A DNA stretch of 64,000 bases from JAJYQH01 sp036261615 (GTDB taxonomy: Bacteria; Actinomycetota; Actinomycetes; Propionibacteriales; Propionibacteriaceae). The stretch spans positions 1 through 64,000 of the forward strand of contig DATAKK010000104.1 of the NCBI GenBank assembly GCA_036261615.1, in the 5' to 3' direction. Position numbers and translations under genes: made by a program. Of this stretch, positions 36,795 through 45,226 are shown one piece after another (the stretch's first letter is position 1; every line of letters begins with the position of its first letter). Below the pieces are notes generated by a model. That model worked only from the letters and a program-made list of their open reading frames with translations. It made no database searches and had not been told where the DNA came from.

Positions 36795-38249
36795 TCACCC
36801 TACCGGGGCGTCACGCCCGGCCGGCGCATCCTCCCCCTCGTCAGCCGGCCTCGGAGCGTCGAGCACGACGGCGTCCGGGGCGTGGTCGAGGACGCCGCCC
36901 ACGGGGTCGTCGACGAGGGGCCCGCGCACCGGGTCGTCCCAGGGGCGCTGCATGTCGCGCAGCACCCGGGTACTGATCCACACGAGCACGGCGACCCGCA
37001 GGAGGATCGCGCACCAGTACCAGAGGTCGCGCTGCCCCCCGGAGACCGTGCTGCCGTTGAGGTGTCCCCACACCGCCCAGAAGTACAGGAGTTCAGCGAC
37101 GGTGAAGACGGCCCAGTCGGTGAGCACCGGCCGGGCGAGCACGAGCAGCGGCAGCACCCACAGCACGTGCTGGGGCGGGTAGCCCTTGTCGAGCAGCACG
37201 ACCGCGGCGACGAGGAGGAACGCGATCTGGCCGACCCGGGGACGCCGCGGGGCGGCGAGGGCCCGCCGCAGGACGAACCCGGCGGTCGAGAGCCACAGCA
37301 GGGCGCCGACCGCCCCTGGATAGGGCACCCGGAGGCCGGCGTCCTGGAGCAGCCACCAGATCGAGCCGAGGTCGGCGCCGTTGGCCAGCCATCCGGTGTA
37401 CCACTGCAGCCACGCGCGGGGCGCGACGAGCAGCACCGGGACGTTCGCCACCAGCCACGCCGCGAGGAAGCCGATGAGCGCCCGCATCGGCGCCCGCTGC
37501 AGCCCCGCCCGCACGCAGAGCACGAGGAGGCCGAGGAGGATGACGATGGGGTAGAACTTCGACGCCGTGGCGAGGCCCAGCAGGGCGCCGGCGAGCATCG
37601 GACGCCGCAACGCCCAGGCGAGCAGGCCGAGCCCGACCAGGGCCGCGGCCAGCAGGTCCCAGTTGACCAGGCCGGCGGCGGCGACGACCGGGGCGCCGGC
37701 GACGTAGAGGGCGTCCCAGGACCGCACCCGGCGGGTGAGCCGCCCGTCGGTGTCGCGGGCGGAGCCGCGACCGAGCAGCAGATGCGCGCCGACCAGCGCG
37801 AGGAACGCGAGGTACAGGAGCACCGCGGTGGCGAGCCACCAGGCGTTCGAGGCGTCCAGGACGCGCTGCTGGCTGAGTCCGGGGCGGCTCGGGAATCCGA
37901 ACAGCTCGGTGATCCAGCGGGCGACCACCATGAGCGCGGCGGTGACGGTGCCGTAGTCGAGGCCGAACTGGCGGTAGGGCGCGAGCCCGGTGGCGAACCC
38001 GGTGCCCTGGTAGACCAGCGGGATGTCGGAGTAGCACAGCCGCATGAGCGTGTTGACGGGGTGCCCGGCGGTGGTCTGCACGCAGGTGTGCTGGTGCCAC
38101 AGCAGCACCAGCCAGGTGCCGAGCGACGCGAGCACCGCCCAGGGAACCGGGTCGAACCAGATGCCGCGGCGCACCGCGTGCGCGCCGACCGCGCCGCCGA
38201 GGCGCCGCTCGAGTTCACTACCCCGCCGCGCCAGGTTGAGCTCGCTCAT
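36795..38249 (-). CDS. GT87/DUF2029-type GT-C membrane glycosyltransferase
   Basis: 484 residues from the ATG at 38249, with about eleven membrane segments. The periplasmic loop before the core contains DIPLVYQGTGFATGLAPYRQF, and GLVNWDLLAAALVGL and LLDKGYPPQHVLWVLPLLV resemble alpha-mannosyl or arabinofuranosyl transferases of the GT87 family. The acidic C-terminal tail is cytoplasmic. A GT87-type gene directly downstream of ponA1 also occurs in mycobacteria (Rv0051 after Rv0050, from memory). Donor and acceptor are not known. It lies 11 bp after the PBP. Confidence 0.85.
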   Translation of the reverse strand: MSELNLARRGSELERRLGGAVGAHAVRRGIWFDPVPWAVLASLGTWLVLLWHQHTCVQTTAGHPVNTLMRLCYSDIPLVYQGTGFATGLAPYRQFGLDYGTVTAALMVVARWITELFGFPSRPGLSQQRVLDASNAWWLATAVLLYLAFLALVGAHLLLGRGSARDTDGRLTRRVRSWDALYVAGAPVVAAAGLVNWDLLAAALVGLGLLAWALRRPMLAGALLGLATASKFYPIVILLGLLVLCVRAGLQRAPMRALIGFLAAWLVANVPVLLVAPRAWLQWYTGWLANGADLGSIWWLLQDAGLRVPYPGAVGALLWLSTAGFVLRRALAAPRRPRVGQIAFLLVAAVVLLDKGYPPQHVLWVLPLLVLARPVLTDWAVFTVAELLYFWAVWGHLNGSTVSGGQRDLWYWCAILLRVAVLVWISTRVLRDMQRPWDDPVRGPLVDDPVGGVLDHAPDAVVLDAPRPADEGEDAPAGRDAPVG

Positions 38250-38260
38250 GACTGCCCAGG

Positions 38261-40528
38261 CTAGGGCGTCGGAGAGACGACGGCAGCCGCCGCACTGGTT
38301 GCCGTACTCGTCGACGACTTCTTGGCGGGCGGTTTGGGCGTGGTCGCCGTCGCCGTCGGGGCCGAACTCGTCGTCGTGCTGGTCGTGCTGGTGGTGGTGG
38401 TCGTCGTGCTCGTCGTGGTCGACGTGCTGGTCGACGTGCTCGTGCTCGTGGTCGTCGGGGCCTGGCTGGTCGTGCTCGGAGCCTGGCTGCTGGTCGTCGG
38501 TGCCGAACTGGTGGTCGGCGGGGCCGACGGCTGCACCGGGGTCGGAGTCGGCGACTGGTAGCCGTTGAGCTTGGCGGGCGGGTCGAACTTGAGGTTCGGC
38601 AGGCCCTGCATCGCCACCTTCATGTACTCGGCCCACGTCATCGCCGGGTAGGTGCCGCCGAAGAACGCCGAGTCGCCCGGACGCTTGTACGGGTCGAGGT
38701 CGCCGGTGCCGCTGTTGCCCGCCACGTACATCACCGACGTGGAGATCTGCCGGGTGTAGGCCGTGAACCAGGCGGAGTTGATGACGTTGCCCACGCCGTT
38801 GGTGCCGGTCTTGCCGGCGATGTCGTAGCCGAGCGAACTCACCCGGGTGCCGGTGCCCTGGTTGACCACCGACTGGAGCGCGTACGTGACGTCGCGGGTG
38901 ACGTTGTTCTCGATCGTCTGCTTCGACTGCGGCTTCGCCTGATAGAGAACGGCGCCGGTACGGTCCTTCACCTCGTTGATCACGTGCGTCGGCGTGTACT
39001 TGCCGCCGTCGGCGAGGGTCGCGTAGCCGGTCGCGTTGCTCACCGGGCTCACCTCGGCGATGCCGAGCGGGATCCGGTCGTTCTCGTCCCACCCGGCCGC
39101 CTTGGGCAGGCCGGCCTGGGTGGCCGCCTGGATGACCTTGGCGGGCCCGTTCTTGATCCGGGTCACGGCGTCGACGAACGCGGTGTTGATCGAGTCGGTG
39201 ACCGCCTTCTTCAGCGTGACCGGCCCGTAGTCGAGGTGGTCCTCGTTGCGGATAGGAGTGCTGTCGCCGGGCGGCGTCCACGTGTTGCCGTTGAGCACCG
39301 TCCCGAGGCTGAGCCCGTTGCGCAACGCCGCCACCGTCGCCCACGCCTTGAAGGTCGACGCCGCCGGACGCGGGGTCGTGGCCCAGTTGCGGGAGTTCTT
39401 GACGAAGTCGGGGCCTCCGTAGACCGCCAACAGGTCACCCGTGCCGACCTGCACCGACGCGAGCGCCCCGTGCAGGTTGTTCGGGTTCTGACCGGACGCG
39501 CTCGCCGCCAGCTTCGTGTTGTCCTGGACGGCCGCGACGGCGGCGTCCTCGAGCTTCTTGTCGAACGTCGTGACCACCCGCAGGCCGCCGCCCTGGATCT
39601 GCGAGTCGTCGTAGCCCAGCGAGTGCAACTCGTTGATCGCCATGTTCATGAGGAAGCCCTTGACCCCGCCGAAGGTGTTGCTGGGCGGGATCTTCGGGAA
39701 CTTGGGCAGGGCCTTGGCGGCCTTGTCGTGCTGGGCCTGGGAGATCGTGTGCATCTGCAGCATGCCGTCGAGCACGTAGTGGTAGCGGGCGAGCAGGCGC
39801 GGCACGTTGCTCTGGTCGACGGCCGGGTCGTACAGCGACGGGTTGTTGAGCACCGCGGCGAGCACCGCCGACTGCTCCAGCGAGAGCTTGGAGGCGTCGG
39901 TGTCGAAGTAGGCGCGGGCGGCCGCCTGGATGCCGTAGGCGCCGCGGCCGAAGTAGATGGTGTTGAGGTAGTCGCCGAGGATCTTCTGCTTGGGCACCTG
40001 GCGCGCGATCTTCACCGACAGCACGAGCTCCTCGAGCTTGCGGCTGATCGTGCGGCCCTGGTTGAGGTACATCACCTTGACGTACTGCTGGGTGATCGTC
40101 GATCCACCCTGCAGGTCGCCCCCGCGGGCGATCGTCCACGCCGCCCGGGCGATGCCCTTGATCGAGATGCCGTTGTCCGTCCAGAACGTGCGGTTCTCGG
40201 CGGCGACGACGGCGTCCTTGATGTTCTGCGGCATCTTGCTGTACGCGATCGTCTGCCGGTCCTGGATCGACAGGCTGCCGATCGGGGTCTTGCCGTCGCG
40301 GTAGTAGATGAACGTCGTGTTGGTCTGGAAGTCCTTGTTGGCGTCGGGGAGCTTGGTCTGGTTGTAGTAGGCCAACCCTCCGATCGAGCCGGCCAGAAGC
40401 ACCGCCACCAGCGCGATGAGCAGGGTCATGAGGGTGCGCTTCACCCACGGGCGACGCCGCCGCCGCTTCGTGCCGCGCGCCGCCTTCGTCCCGCGACGAG
40501 GCGCCGCGCCGGTTGGGATGTTCGCCAT
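38261..40528 (-). CDS. ponA: Class A penicillin-binding protein (glycosyltransferase/transpeptidase)
   Basis: 755 residues. A basic cytoplasmic N-terminus (~1-30) precedes one membrane anchor (~33-54). The GT51 domain (~85-260) reads AAENRTFW at the catalytic Glu111, so the usual ED pair is EN. GGSTITQQYVK and the RKLEELVLS motif follow. The transpeptidase domain has STFK (Ser ~391), SIN (~444) and KTGT (~572). The final ~100 residues are a Ser/Thr/Pro-rich low-complexity tail, probably wall-exposed. It polymerises and cross-links peptidoglycan. Gene order DUF5318-PBP-GT87 mirrors Rv0049-Rv0051 of M. tuberculosis (from memory). Confidence 0.95.
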   Translation of the reverse strand: MANIPTGAAPRRGTKAARGTKRRRRRPWVKRTLMTLLIALVAVLLAGSIGGLAYYNQTKLPDANKDFQTNTTFIYYRDGKTPIGSLSIQDRQTIAYSKMPQNIKDAVVAAENRTFWTDNGISIKGIARAAWTIARGGDLQGGSTITQQYVKVMYLNQGRTISRKLEELVLSVKIARQVPKQKILGDYLNTIYFGRGAYGIQAAARAYFDTDASKLSLEQSAVLAAVLNNPSLYDPAVDQSNVPRLLARYHYVLDGMLQMHTISQAQHDKAAKALPKFPKIPPSNTFGGVKGFLMNMAINELHSLGYDDSQIQGGGLRVVTTFDKKLEDAAVAAVQDNTKLAASASGQNPNNLHGALASVQVGTGDLLAVYGGPDFVKNSRNWATTPRPAASTFKAWATVAALRNGLSLGTVLNGNTWTPPGDSTPIRNEDHLDYGPVTLKKAVTDSINTAFVDAVTRIKNGPAKVIQAATQAGLPKAAGWDENDRIPLGIAEVSPVSNATGYATLADGGKYTPTHVINEVKDRTGAVLYQAKPQSKQTIENNVTRDVTYALQSVVNQGTGTRVSSLGYDIAGKTGTNGVGNVINSAWFTAYTRQISTSVMYVAGNSGTGDLDPYKRPGDSAFFGGTYPAMTWAEYMKVAMQGLPNLKFDPPAKLNGYQSPTPTPVQPSAPPTTSSAPTTSSQAPSTTSQAPTTTSTSTSTSTSTTTSTTTTTTSTTSTTTSSAPTATATTPKPPAKKSSTSTATSAAAAVVSPTP

Positions 40529-40549
40529 GAGTGCCCTAGGTGTCAGGGC

Positions 40550-40966
40550 TCAGTAGATGTCCTCGACGGTTTCCTGATGTCGAGGTGGACGCCGGCGGCG
40601 TCCGTCTCCGAGCACATAGGTTTCGATCAGGTGGTTCCAACGACAGTCGGGACAGACCTCGACGACCCGCACGGTGAACTCACCGAACTGGGTTTCCATC
40701 TCCTCGAGTTCCTCGAGCGACTTGATCCGACCCGAGAACTGACCCAACTGGTCGCCAAAAGTGTAGTTGAGCACCAACATGCGGTCGGACGCGCAGACCG
40801 GGCACTCCTGCCCGGCCGGCGTCCCGTGGTGCAGGGCGGCCCGGACGAGCATGGGGTCGGCGTCGCACGGGTTCTCGGTGCTGAAGGCCAGTTCGGGACG
40901 CCGCAGCGACTCGAGGGCGCGCCGTCGCTGCAGCGCATGGCTCATGACCTGGCGGCGGGTTCGCAT
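40550..40966 (-). CDS. DUF5318-family protein
   Basis: 138 residues. Two CXXC pairs (CPVC near residue 56 and CPDC near 107) probably bind zinc. The body matches the actinobacterial DUF5318 family (LNYTFGDQLGQFSGR, CRWNHLIETYVLG). The C-terminus is basic. Function is unknown; its conserved position immediately upstream of a class A PBP suggests a role linked to envelope synthesis. It begins the four-gene operon; the PBP ATG lies 21 bp after its stop. Confidence 0.88.
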   Translation of the reverse strand: MRTRRQVMSHALQRRRALESLRRPELAFSTENPCDADPMLVRAALHHGTPAGQECPVCASDRMLVLNYTFGDQLGQFSGRIKSLEELEEMETQFGEFTVRVVEVCPDCRWNHLIETYVLGDGRRRRPPRHQETVEDIY

Positions 40967-41001
40967 TCACCCAGATTAGGTGCGCGGCTAGGCTCGGCCG
41001 C

Positions 41002-41865
41002 ATGACCCAGCAGGTGCAGCAGGTGGTGGCCGTGCTCGGACGCGGGGTGGTCGACCCCGGGGAGCCGGTCGTCAGTGCCGACGACCTCGGCTTCACGCGC
41101 GGGGACGGCGTGTTCGACGCGACCCGCGTGGTGATCGACGGAACCGGCCGCCGGATCGACAACCTCGACGCCCACCTCGCCCGCTTCGCCCGGTCGATCC
41201 ACCTGCTCGAGGGGGAGGTGCCCGACCTCGACCAGTGGCGCGCGCTCATCGGCCAGGCCGTCGCCGCCTGCCCGTTCAGCGGGGAGCTCACGCTCAAGAT
41301 CATGTGGACGCGGGGCCGCGAGAGCGTCGTCACCCAGCCCTTCGGTGTGCTCACCCTCACGCCGATGACCGCCGCGGCGATCGCCCAGCGGGCCGGCGTC
41401 CGGGTGGCCGGGCTGTCGCGGGGGATGCCCGCCGATGCCTTCGCCGACGCCCCGTGGCTGCTCGGCGGGGCCAAGACCCTGTCGTACGTCGTCAACGTCG
41501 GCGCGAAGCGGGAGGCCGCCCGCCGCGGAGCCGACGACGTGCTCTTCCTGTCCTCCGACGGCTACTGCCTCGAGGGGCCGACGTCGTCGCTGGTCGCCGC
41601 GTTCGGACGCCGGCTGGTCACCACGCCGCGCGGGGCCACGGGAATCCTCGGCTCGATCACCCAGGAGATCGCCTTCGACGCCGCTCGCGCCGCCGGGTTC
41701 GAGACCGCCGACGAGCTGCTGCGTCCGGAACAGCTGTTCGAGGCCGACGGCGTGTGGTTGCTGTCGTCGGTGCGCGGGGCGGCGCCGATCCTCGAACTCG
41801 ACCGGCGTCCGCTGCCCCAGAGCCCGGAACTCACCGCCCAGATCGTCGGCTGGACCGGCTTCTAG
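41002..41865 (+). CDS. Class IV PLP aminotransferase-fold enzyme, possible aminodeoxychorismate lyase
   Basis: 287 residues of fold-type IV. The N-terminal half carries SADDLGFTRGDGVFDATR, and the PLP lysine is in LLGGAKTLSYVVN. The substrate-side loop LEGPTSSLV and the phosphate-binding TGILGSIT follow. Members include branched-chain aminotransferase, D-amino acid transaminase and 4-amino-4-deoxychorismate lyase (PabC). Size and the GAKTLSY motif lean toward PabC-like, but this is not decisive. It is divergent from DUF5318 (35-bp gap) and 58 bp upstream of tRNA-Ala. Confidence 0.85.
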   Translation: MTQQVQQVVAVLGRGVVDPGEPVVSADDLGFTRGDGVFDATRVVIDGTGRRIDNLDAHLARFARSIHLLEGEVPDLDQWRALIGQAVAACPFSGELTLKIMWTRGRESVVTQPFGVLTLTPMTAAAIAQRAGVRVAGLSRGMPADAFADAPWLLGGAKTLSYVVNVGAKREAARRGADDVLFLSSDGYCLEGPTSSLVAAFGRRLVTTPRGATGILGSITQEIAFDAARAAGFETADELLRPEQLFEADGVWLLSSVRGAAPILELDRRPLPQSPELTAQIVGWTGF

Positions 41866-41923
41866 CGGCGAAGCCGAGAGTGGCGGCCCCCTGCCGGCGC
41901 CCGTAGAATCGACCGAGCAGTAC

Positions 41924-41996
41924 GGGGCTATGGCGCAATTGGCAGCGCACCTGCTTTGCAAGCAGGGGGTTACGGGTTCGAGTCCCGTTAGCTCCA
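41924..41996 (+). tRNA. tRNA-Ala (TGC)
   Basis: A 73-nt cloverleaf: acceptor arm GGGGCTA paired with TAGCTCC (one G-U), D loop with AATTGGCAG, anticodon arm CCTGC-TTTGCAA-GCAGG with anticodon TGC at 41957-41959, and T arm with GGTTCGAGTCCC. Discriminator A at 41996. The 3' CCA is not encoded. Followed by a hairpin at 42006-42036. Confidence 0.96.
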
Positions 41997-42005
41997 CCGC
42001 AGGCC

Positions 42006-42036
42006 GGAGGCCCCCTCCCGGCGGGAGAGGGCCTCC
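42006..42036. terminator. Hairpin terminator between tRNA-Ala and the CotH-type gene
   Basis: Left arm GGAGGCCC (42006-42013) pairs with GGGCCTCC (42029-42036). A further CTCC/GGAG pairing (42015-42018 with 42024-42027) follows one mismatch and closes a CGGCG loop. It sits ten bases after the tRNA and twelve before the stop of the convergent gene, serving both strands. Confidence 0.75.
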
Positions 42037-42048
42037 AACCCGATCAGT

Positions 42049-44679
42049 TCACCCGACCTTCTGCAGCATGAACTTCTGCGCCAGCGTCGCGTTGCCCTGC
42101 CAGACCCACACATTGGTGCCGTCGGCCGTCTGGGCGTGAGCGACATCGACGTAGAGCCCGTTGACCCGCGAGACGAGGTAGTAGCTGCCGTTGAGGTCGC
42201 CGGTGGGACGCGGCAGCCACTGCTGAGCGGCCGTCCCGTTCGACGCCCACTGCCACACGTTCGTGCCGTTGGTCGTGCCCGACCCCTTGACGTCCATGAC
42301 GCCGCCTCCGGTGCCGGTCCAGAACTCGGTGGTGCCGTTGGCGAGGGTCTTGGCGGTGAACCGCTGGGCCTTGGTGCCGTTGGCGGTCCACAGCTGGATG
42401 TTGGCGCCGCTCAGCGTGCTCGCGTGCGCGACGTCGAGCACCTTGGCGGTGTTGAGCCGTGAGGCCAGGACGTAGACACCCCCGTTCGCCGGCGGCGCGT
42501 GCAGGGTGACCTTGGTGAAGGTGAACCGCTGGCCGGCCGACCCGTTCGAGGTGTAGATGTCGACGTTCGTGCCGGGCGTGGTGCCGCTGTTGGCGACATC
42601 GAGGACATAGCCCTTCGAGGCGGTGCCCCGGTCGACGATCACGGGCAGGCCCACCGCGGAGACGACGGTGTAGTTGCGTCCGTCGAAGGTGCTGATCCGC
42701 CACTTCTGGGCCAGCGTCGCGTTCGGGGTGTACTGCTGCACGTTCGTCGAGTCGGCGGCGACCGCGCTCTTCACGTCCAGTGCCTTGAGCGAGTTGACGT
42801 TGGTGATCGTGTACAGCGAGTCGGCTCCCCGCTCGATGAGGTACGTCTGCGCCCCGCTGCTGTTCGGCGTCCACACCTGGACGCTGGCGCCGGCCGCGAA
42901 GGACGAGGACGCGACGTCGAGGGCGAGTGACCCGTTCTTGATCGTGTAGTAGCCCTTCGGCAGTTGGGCGCCGGCGACGTAGTTCCCCGCGAACATCGCT
43001 CCCAGGGCGGAGTCGCGCTGGGTGAGGTAGGTACGCAGGTAGGCGATGTCCTGGGCGGGCGTCGCGTAGGCAATGCTCTGGCTGGCGGGCGCCCAGCGCA
43101 GCCGGTTGAGGACTGCCGAGCGGCTCACCTCGGCCGCGTACTGGGCCAGCTTCCCGGTGGTCGGGGTGAGGATGGCGCTGATCGCCGGACGGACGATATC
43201 GGCGGAGGCCTTCTGCACCGCGCTCCGGAACACGTCGAACTGCATCAGCTGGGTGGGCCACTGCACCTGCAGCCGCGTGGGGTCGGCGACGTAGACGTTG
43301 CTCGCCGGCGGCTCGGACGTGATGGAGCCCAGCGACCGGTCGCAATCCCACAGCGGCCCGGCCTTGAGCTTGCCGCCCTGATCCATGTAGAAGAAGGTGC
43401 TCGACTTGAAGCCGTCGTCGTTGCCGAGCATCTCCTGGACGACGTAGTAGCGCGCCCACGACGCGACGTCGATGAGATCGGAGAAGCTCTCCCCCGCGGC
43501 GTTCTTCCCGGTCGAGGAGTAGATGGCGTCCTCGATCCGCTGCAGGGAGTTCCCGACGAAGGTGATCTCCGGCAGGTTGGCGTTCTCCGGACTGGTCACC
43601 GTGAACGGCGTCCCGTGGTTCGTGATGACGTACGACCTCTCCCCTCTCGAGCCGGACGCGAAGTCCATCTCGAACAGGTACCCGCTCGTCTTGTAGGTCG
43701 AGGGCGTGTTCGGGAAGGGCACGTACTGGGCCTCGCGAATACCCGGCGCGCCGGCGAGGCTGGTGACCTTGACGGGCGTGATGTCGCCGAGGCTGAGGCT
43801 CGGGTTGTCGGTCTCGTTCAACTTCTCGAGGTCGGTGATCGCGACCCGGGTCGGGCCCACCTGAACCTTCTCGGTGAGGTAGTAGGAGCCGCGGAAGCCG
43901 CCGTCGATGAACAGGTCGAGCATCCGGCCCTTGATCGAGTAGTCGGGGGCTCCGGCGCGGAGCAGGGTGTCGCCGTCGAGGTTGTAGGCGAGTTCGTTGC
44001 GCACGAGCGAGGCGTCGAGGTAGTTGGCCAGCAGGATCCAGGTCTTCGCCGCCCCTGCATTCGGCACGAGTTCGGTGTTGGAGCCGAGCTTGATCTGGTA
44101 GGGCTTCTTGGGGTACGACCACGTGGTGTTTCCCCGCCCCTTCATCTCGGCCAGGGGGCTGTTGTAGATGGCGCTCTTCTCCGCGTCGACCATCGCCATG
44201 GTGGCTCCGGTGTCGCGGAAGTCCTTGTCCGCCTCGATCGCCGCAAGACCTGACCCCGTCTTGATGAACATCCCGGGGACGTTCGCCGATTCGTGGACGG
44301 TCACCGACCCAACCCCTTCGCGGGTGAAGTGCAGCGTGTAGTCCCCGCTCGTGGTTCCGTCGGTCACGGTGTAGTCGCTGGGCTTGAACTCCTGGTGGGT
44401 GGCGGCGGTGTCGTCGAGGACGAACCAGCCGCTGAGCCCCTCAACCGAGGACGATGCGGGCAGATAGAGGCTCCCCCCTGGCGCCACAGTGAGGTCGTCC
44501 ACCTGTGCCCAGGAGGTGGGGTCGGCGTTGAGGGCAGCGGACTTGCTGACGTTGTTGAAGACGAGAGTCGTGACGGTCGCGGCATGCGCCGGGCTGGGCA
44601 CCCCGAACGACAGTCCGGCGACCATCAGTGGTGTGAGGATCAGGATCGGGACGAGCCGGGATCTCTGGTGGAACGACAT
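42049..44679 (-). CDS. Secreted CotH-type kinase domain protein with ricin-like lectin repeats
   Basis: 876 residues. A Sec signal peptide ends near AHA (residue 33). An N-terminal beta domain (~35-150) precedes a CotH-type domain (~155-560). CotH hallmarks are KGRGNTTWSYPKKPYQIKL (178-196), NELAYNLDGD, GSYYLTEKVQ, NDDGFKSSTFFYMD (~420) and the acidic PLWDCDRSLG. From ~576 to the end come six repeats ending in Q-x-W/F (for example AQKWRI, AQRFTF, AQQWLP), typical of ricin-B/CBM13-like lectins. CotH proteins can be atypical Fam20C-like kinases; here the target would be extracellular and glycan-associated. The ATG 44679 follows a GGGGGGAAG site; a 113-codon upstream open frame is not supported. 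Confidence 0.88.
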   Translation of the reverse strand: MSFHQRSRLVPILILTPLMVAGLSFGVPSPAHAATVTTLVFNNVSKSAALNADPTSWAQVDDLTVAPGGSLYLPASSSVEGLSGWFVLDDTAATHQEFKPSDYTVTDGTTSGDYTLHFTREGVGSVTVHESANVPGMFIKTGSGLAAIEADKDFRDTGATMAMVDAEKSAIYNSPLAEMKGRGNTTWSYPKKPYQIKLGSNTELVPNAGAAKTWILLANYLDASLVRNELAYNLDGDTLLRAGAPDYSIKGRMLDLFIDGGFRGSYYLTEKVQVGPTRVAITDLEKLNETDNPSLSLGDITPVKVTSLAGAPGIREAQYVPFPNTPSTYKTSGYLFEMDFASGSRGERSYVITNHGTPFTVTSPENANLPEITFVGNSLQRIEDAIYSSTGKNAAGESFSDLIDVASWARYYVVQEMLGNDDGFKSSTFFYMDQGGKLKAGPLWDCDRSLGSITSEPPASNVYVADPTRLQVQWPTQLMQFDVFRSAVQKASADIVRPAISAILTPTTGKLAQYAAEVSRSAVLNRLRWAPASQSIAYATPAQDIAYLRTYLTQRDSALGAMFAGNYVAGAQLPKGYYTIKNGSLALDVASSSFAAGASVQVWTPNSSGAQTYLIERGADSLYTITNVNSLKALDVKSAVAADSTNVQQYTPNATLAQKWRISTFDGRNYTVVSAVGLPVIVDRGTASKGYVLDVANSGTTPGTNVDIYTSNGSAGQRFTFTKVTLHAPPANGGVYVLASRLNTAKVLDVAHASTLSGANIQLWTANGTKAQRFTAKTLANGTTEFWTGTGGGVMDVKGSGTTNGTNVWQWASNGTAAQQWLPRPTGDLNGSYYLVSRVNGLYVDVAHAQTADGTNVWVWQGNATLAQKFMLQKVG

Positions 44680-45226
44680 GGACGATGCACTTCCCCCCGT
44701 GCGTGATCGGCAGGCCGGTCGTGCGGGAACTCGTTCGGGCACACGTGCAAAGAGCGTGTTACCGCATGTCACGACCCGGACCGCTGTGCGGTCCTCTCGA
44801 CTATAAATCGGACCTCCGACGGCCGGTTCGAAAATCCCGAGAAGAACGGATTCGAAGACATTCCCGGCCGATGGTTGAAGCAGCCTTTTCTCTAAAATCA
44901 TTTCTTCCGGTTGTTGATCATTCACCCTTCTCAGGCCCTCCTTGCTCCCGAGGAAAGGGATAGCAACTTCCGCCGTACATCCCCGCCCAAGCCACAGAGA
45001 AATGGATGGGTTCGGCACCGCTGAGACGGGCCCATATTTCCACTTCTGGAGAATGGGGCTGGCCTTCCAGGAGCGCCCCCCTGGGCATTTCGTCCCGTCA
45101 AATTCGAGTGAAACCGTGGGCGATCCCCGAGGAAGGACCGCTCCCGGTGCGCGCGGACAGGGCGCTCCTGCGGCAGCACTTGCGGAGATTTTGACTGAAT
45201 CGACGGCCGTCCCCGGCCGCGCGCCC
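44680..45226. other. Long lower-GC intergenic region upstream of the CotH-type gene
   Basis: 547 bp without a convincing gene, visibly richer in A/T than its surroundings (runs such as AAAATC, CTATAAATC). It probably contains the promoter and a long 5' leader for the CotH-type gene. A perfect short inverted repeat GGACCGC-TGT-GCGGTCC occupies 44778-44794, a possible operator. One minus-strand frame stays open back to 45018, but its residues look non-coding and it lacks a ribosome binding site. Confidence 0.5.

Noticed and set aside
44680..45018. N-terminal extension of the CotH-type gene by 113 codons
   Set aside because: The extension precedes a perfect signal peptide, has no ribosome binding site and does not resemble protein sequence of the family.
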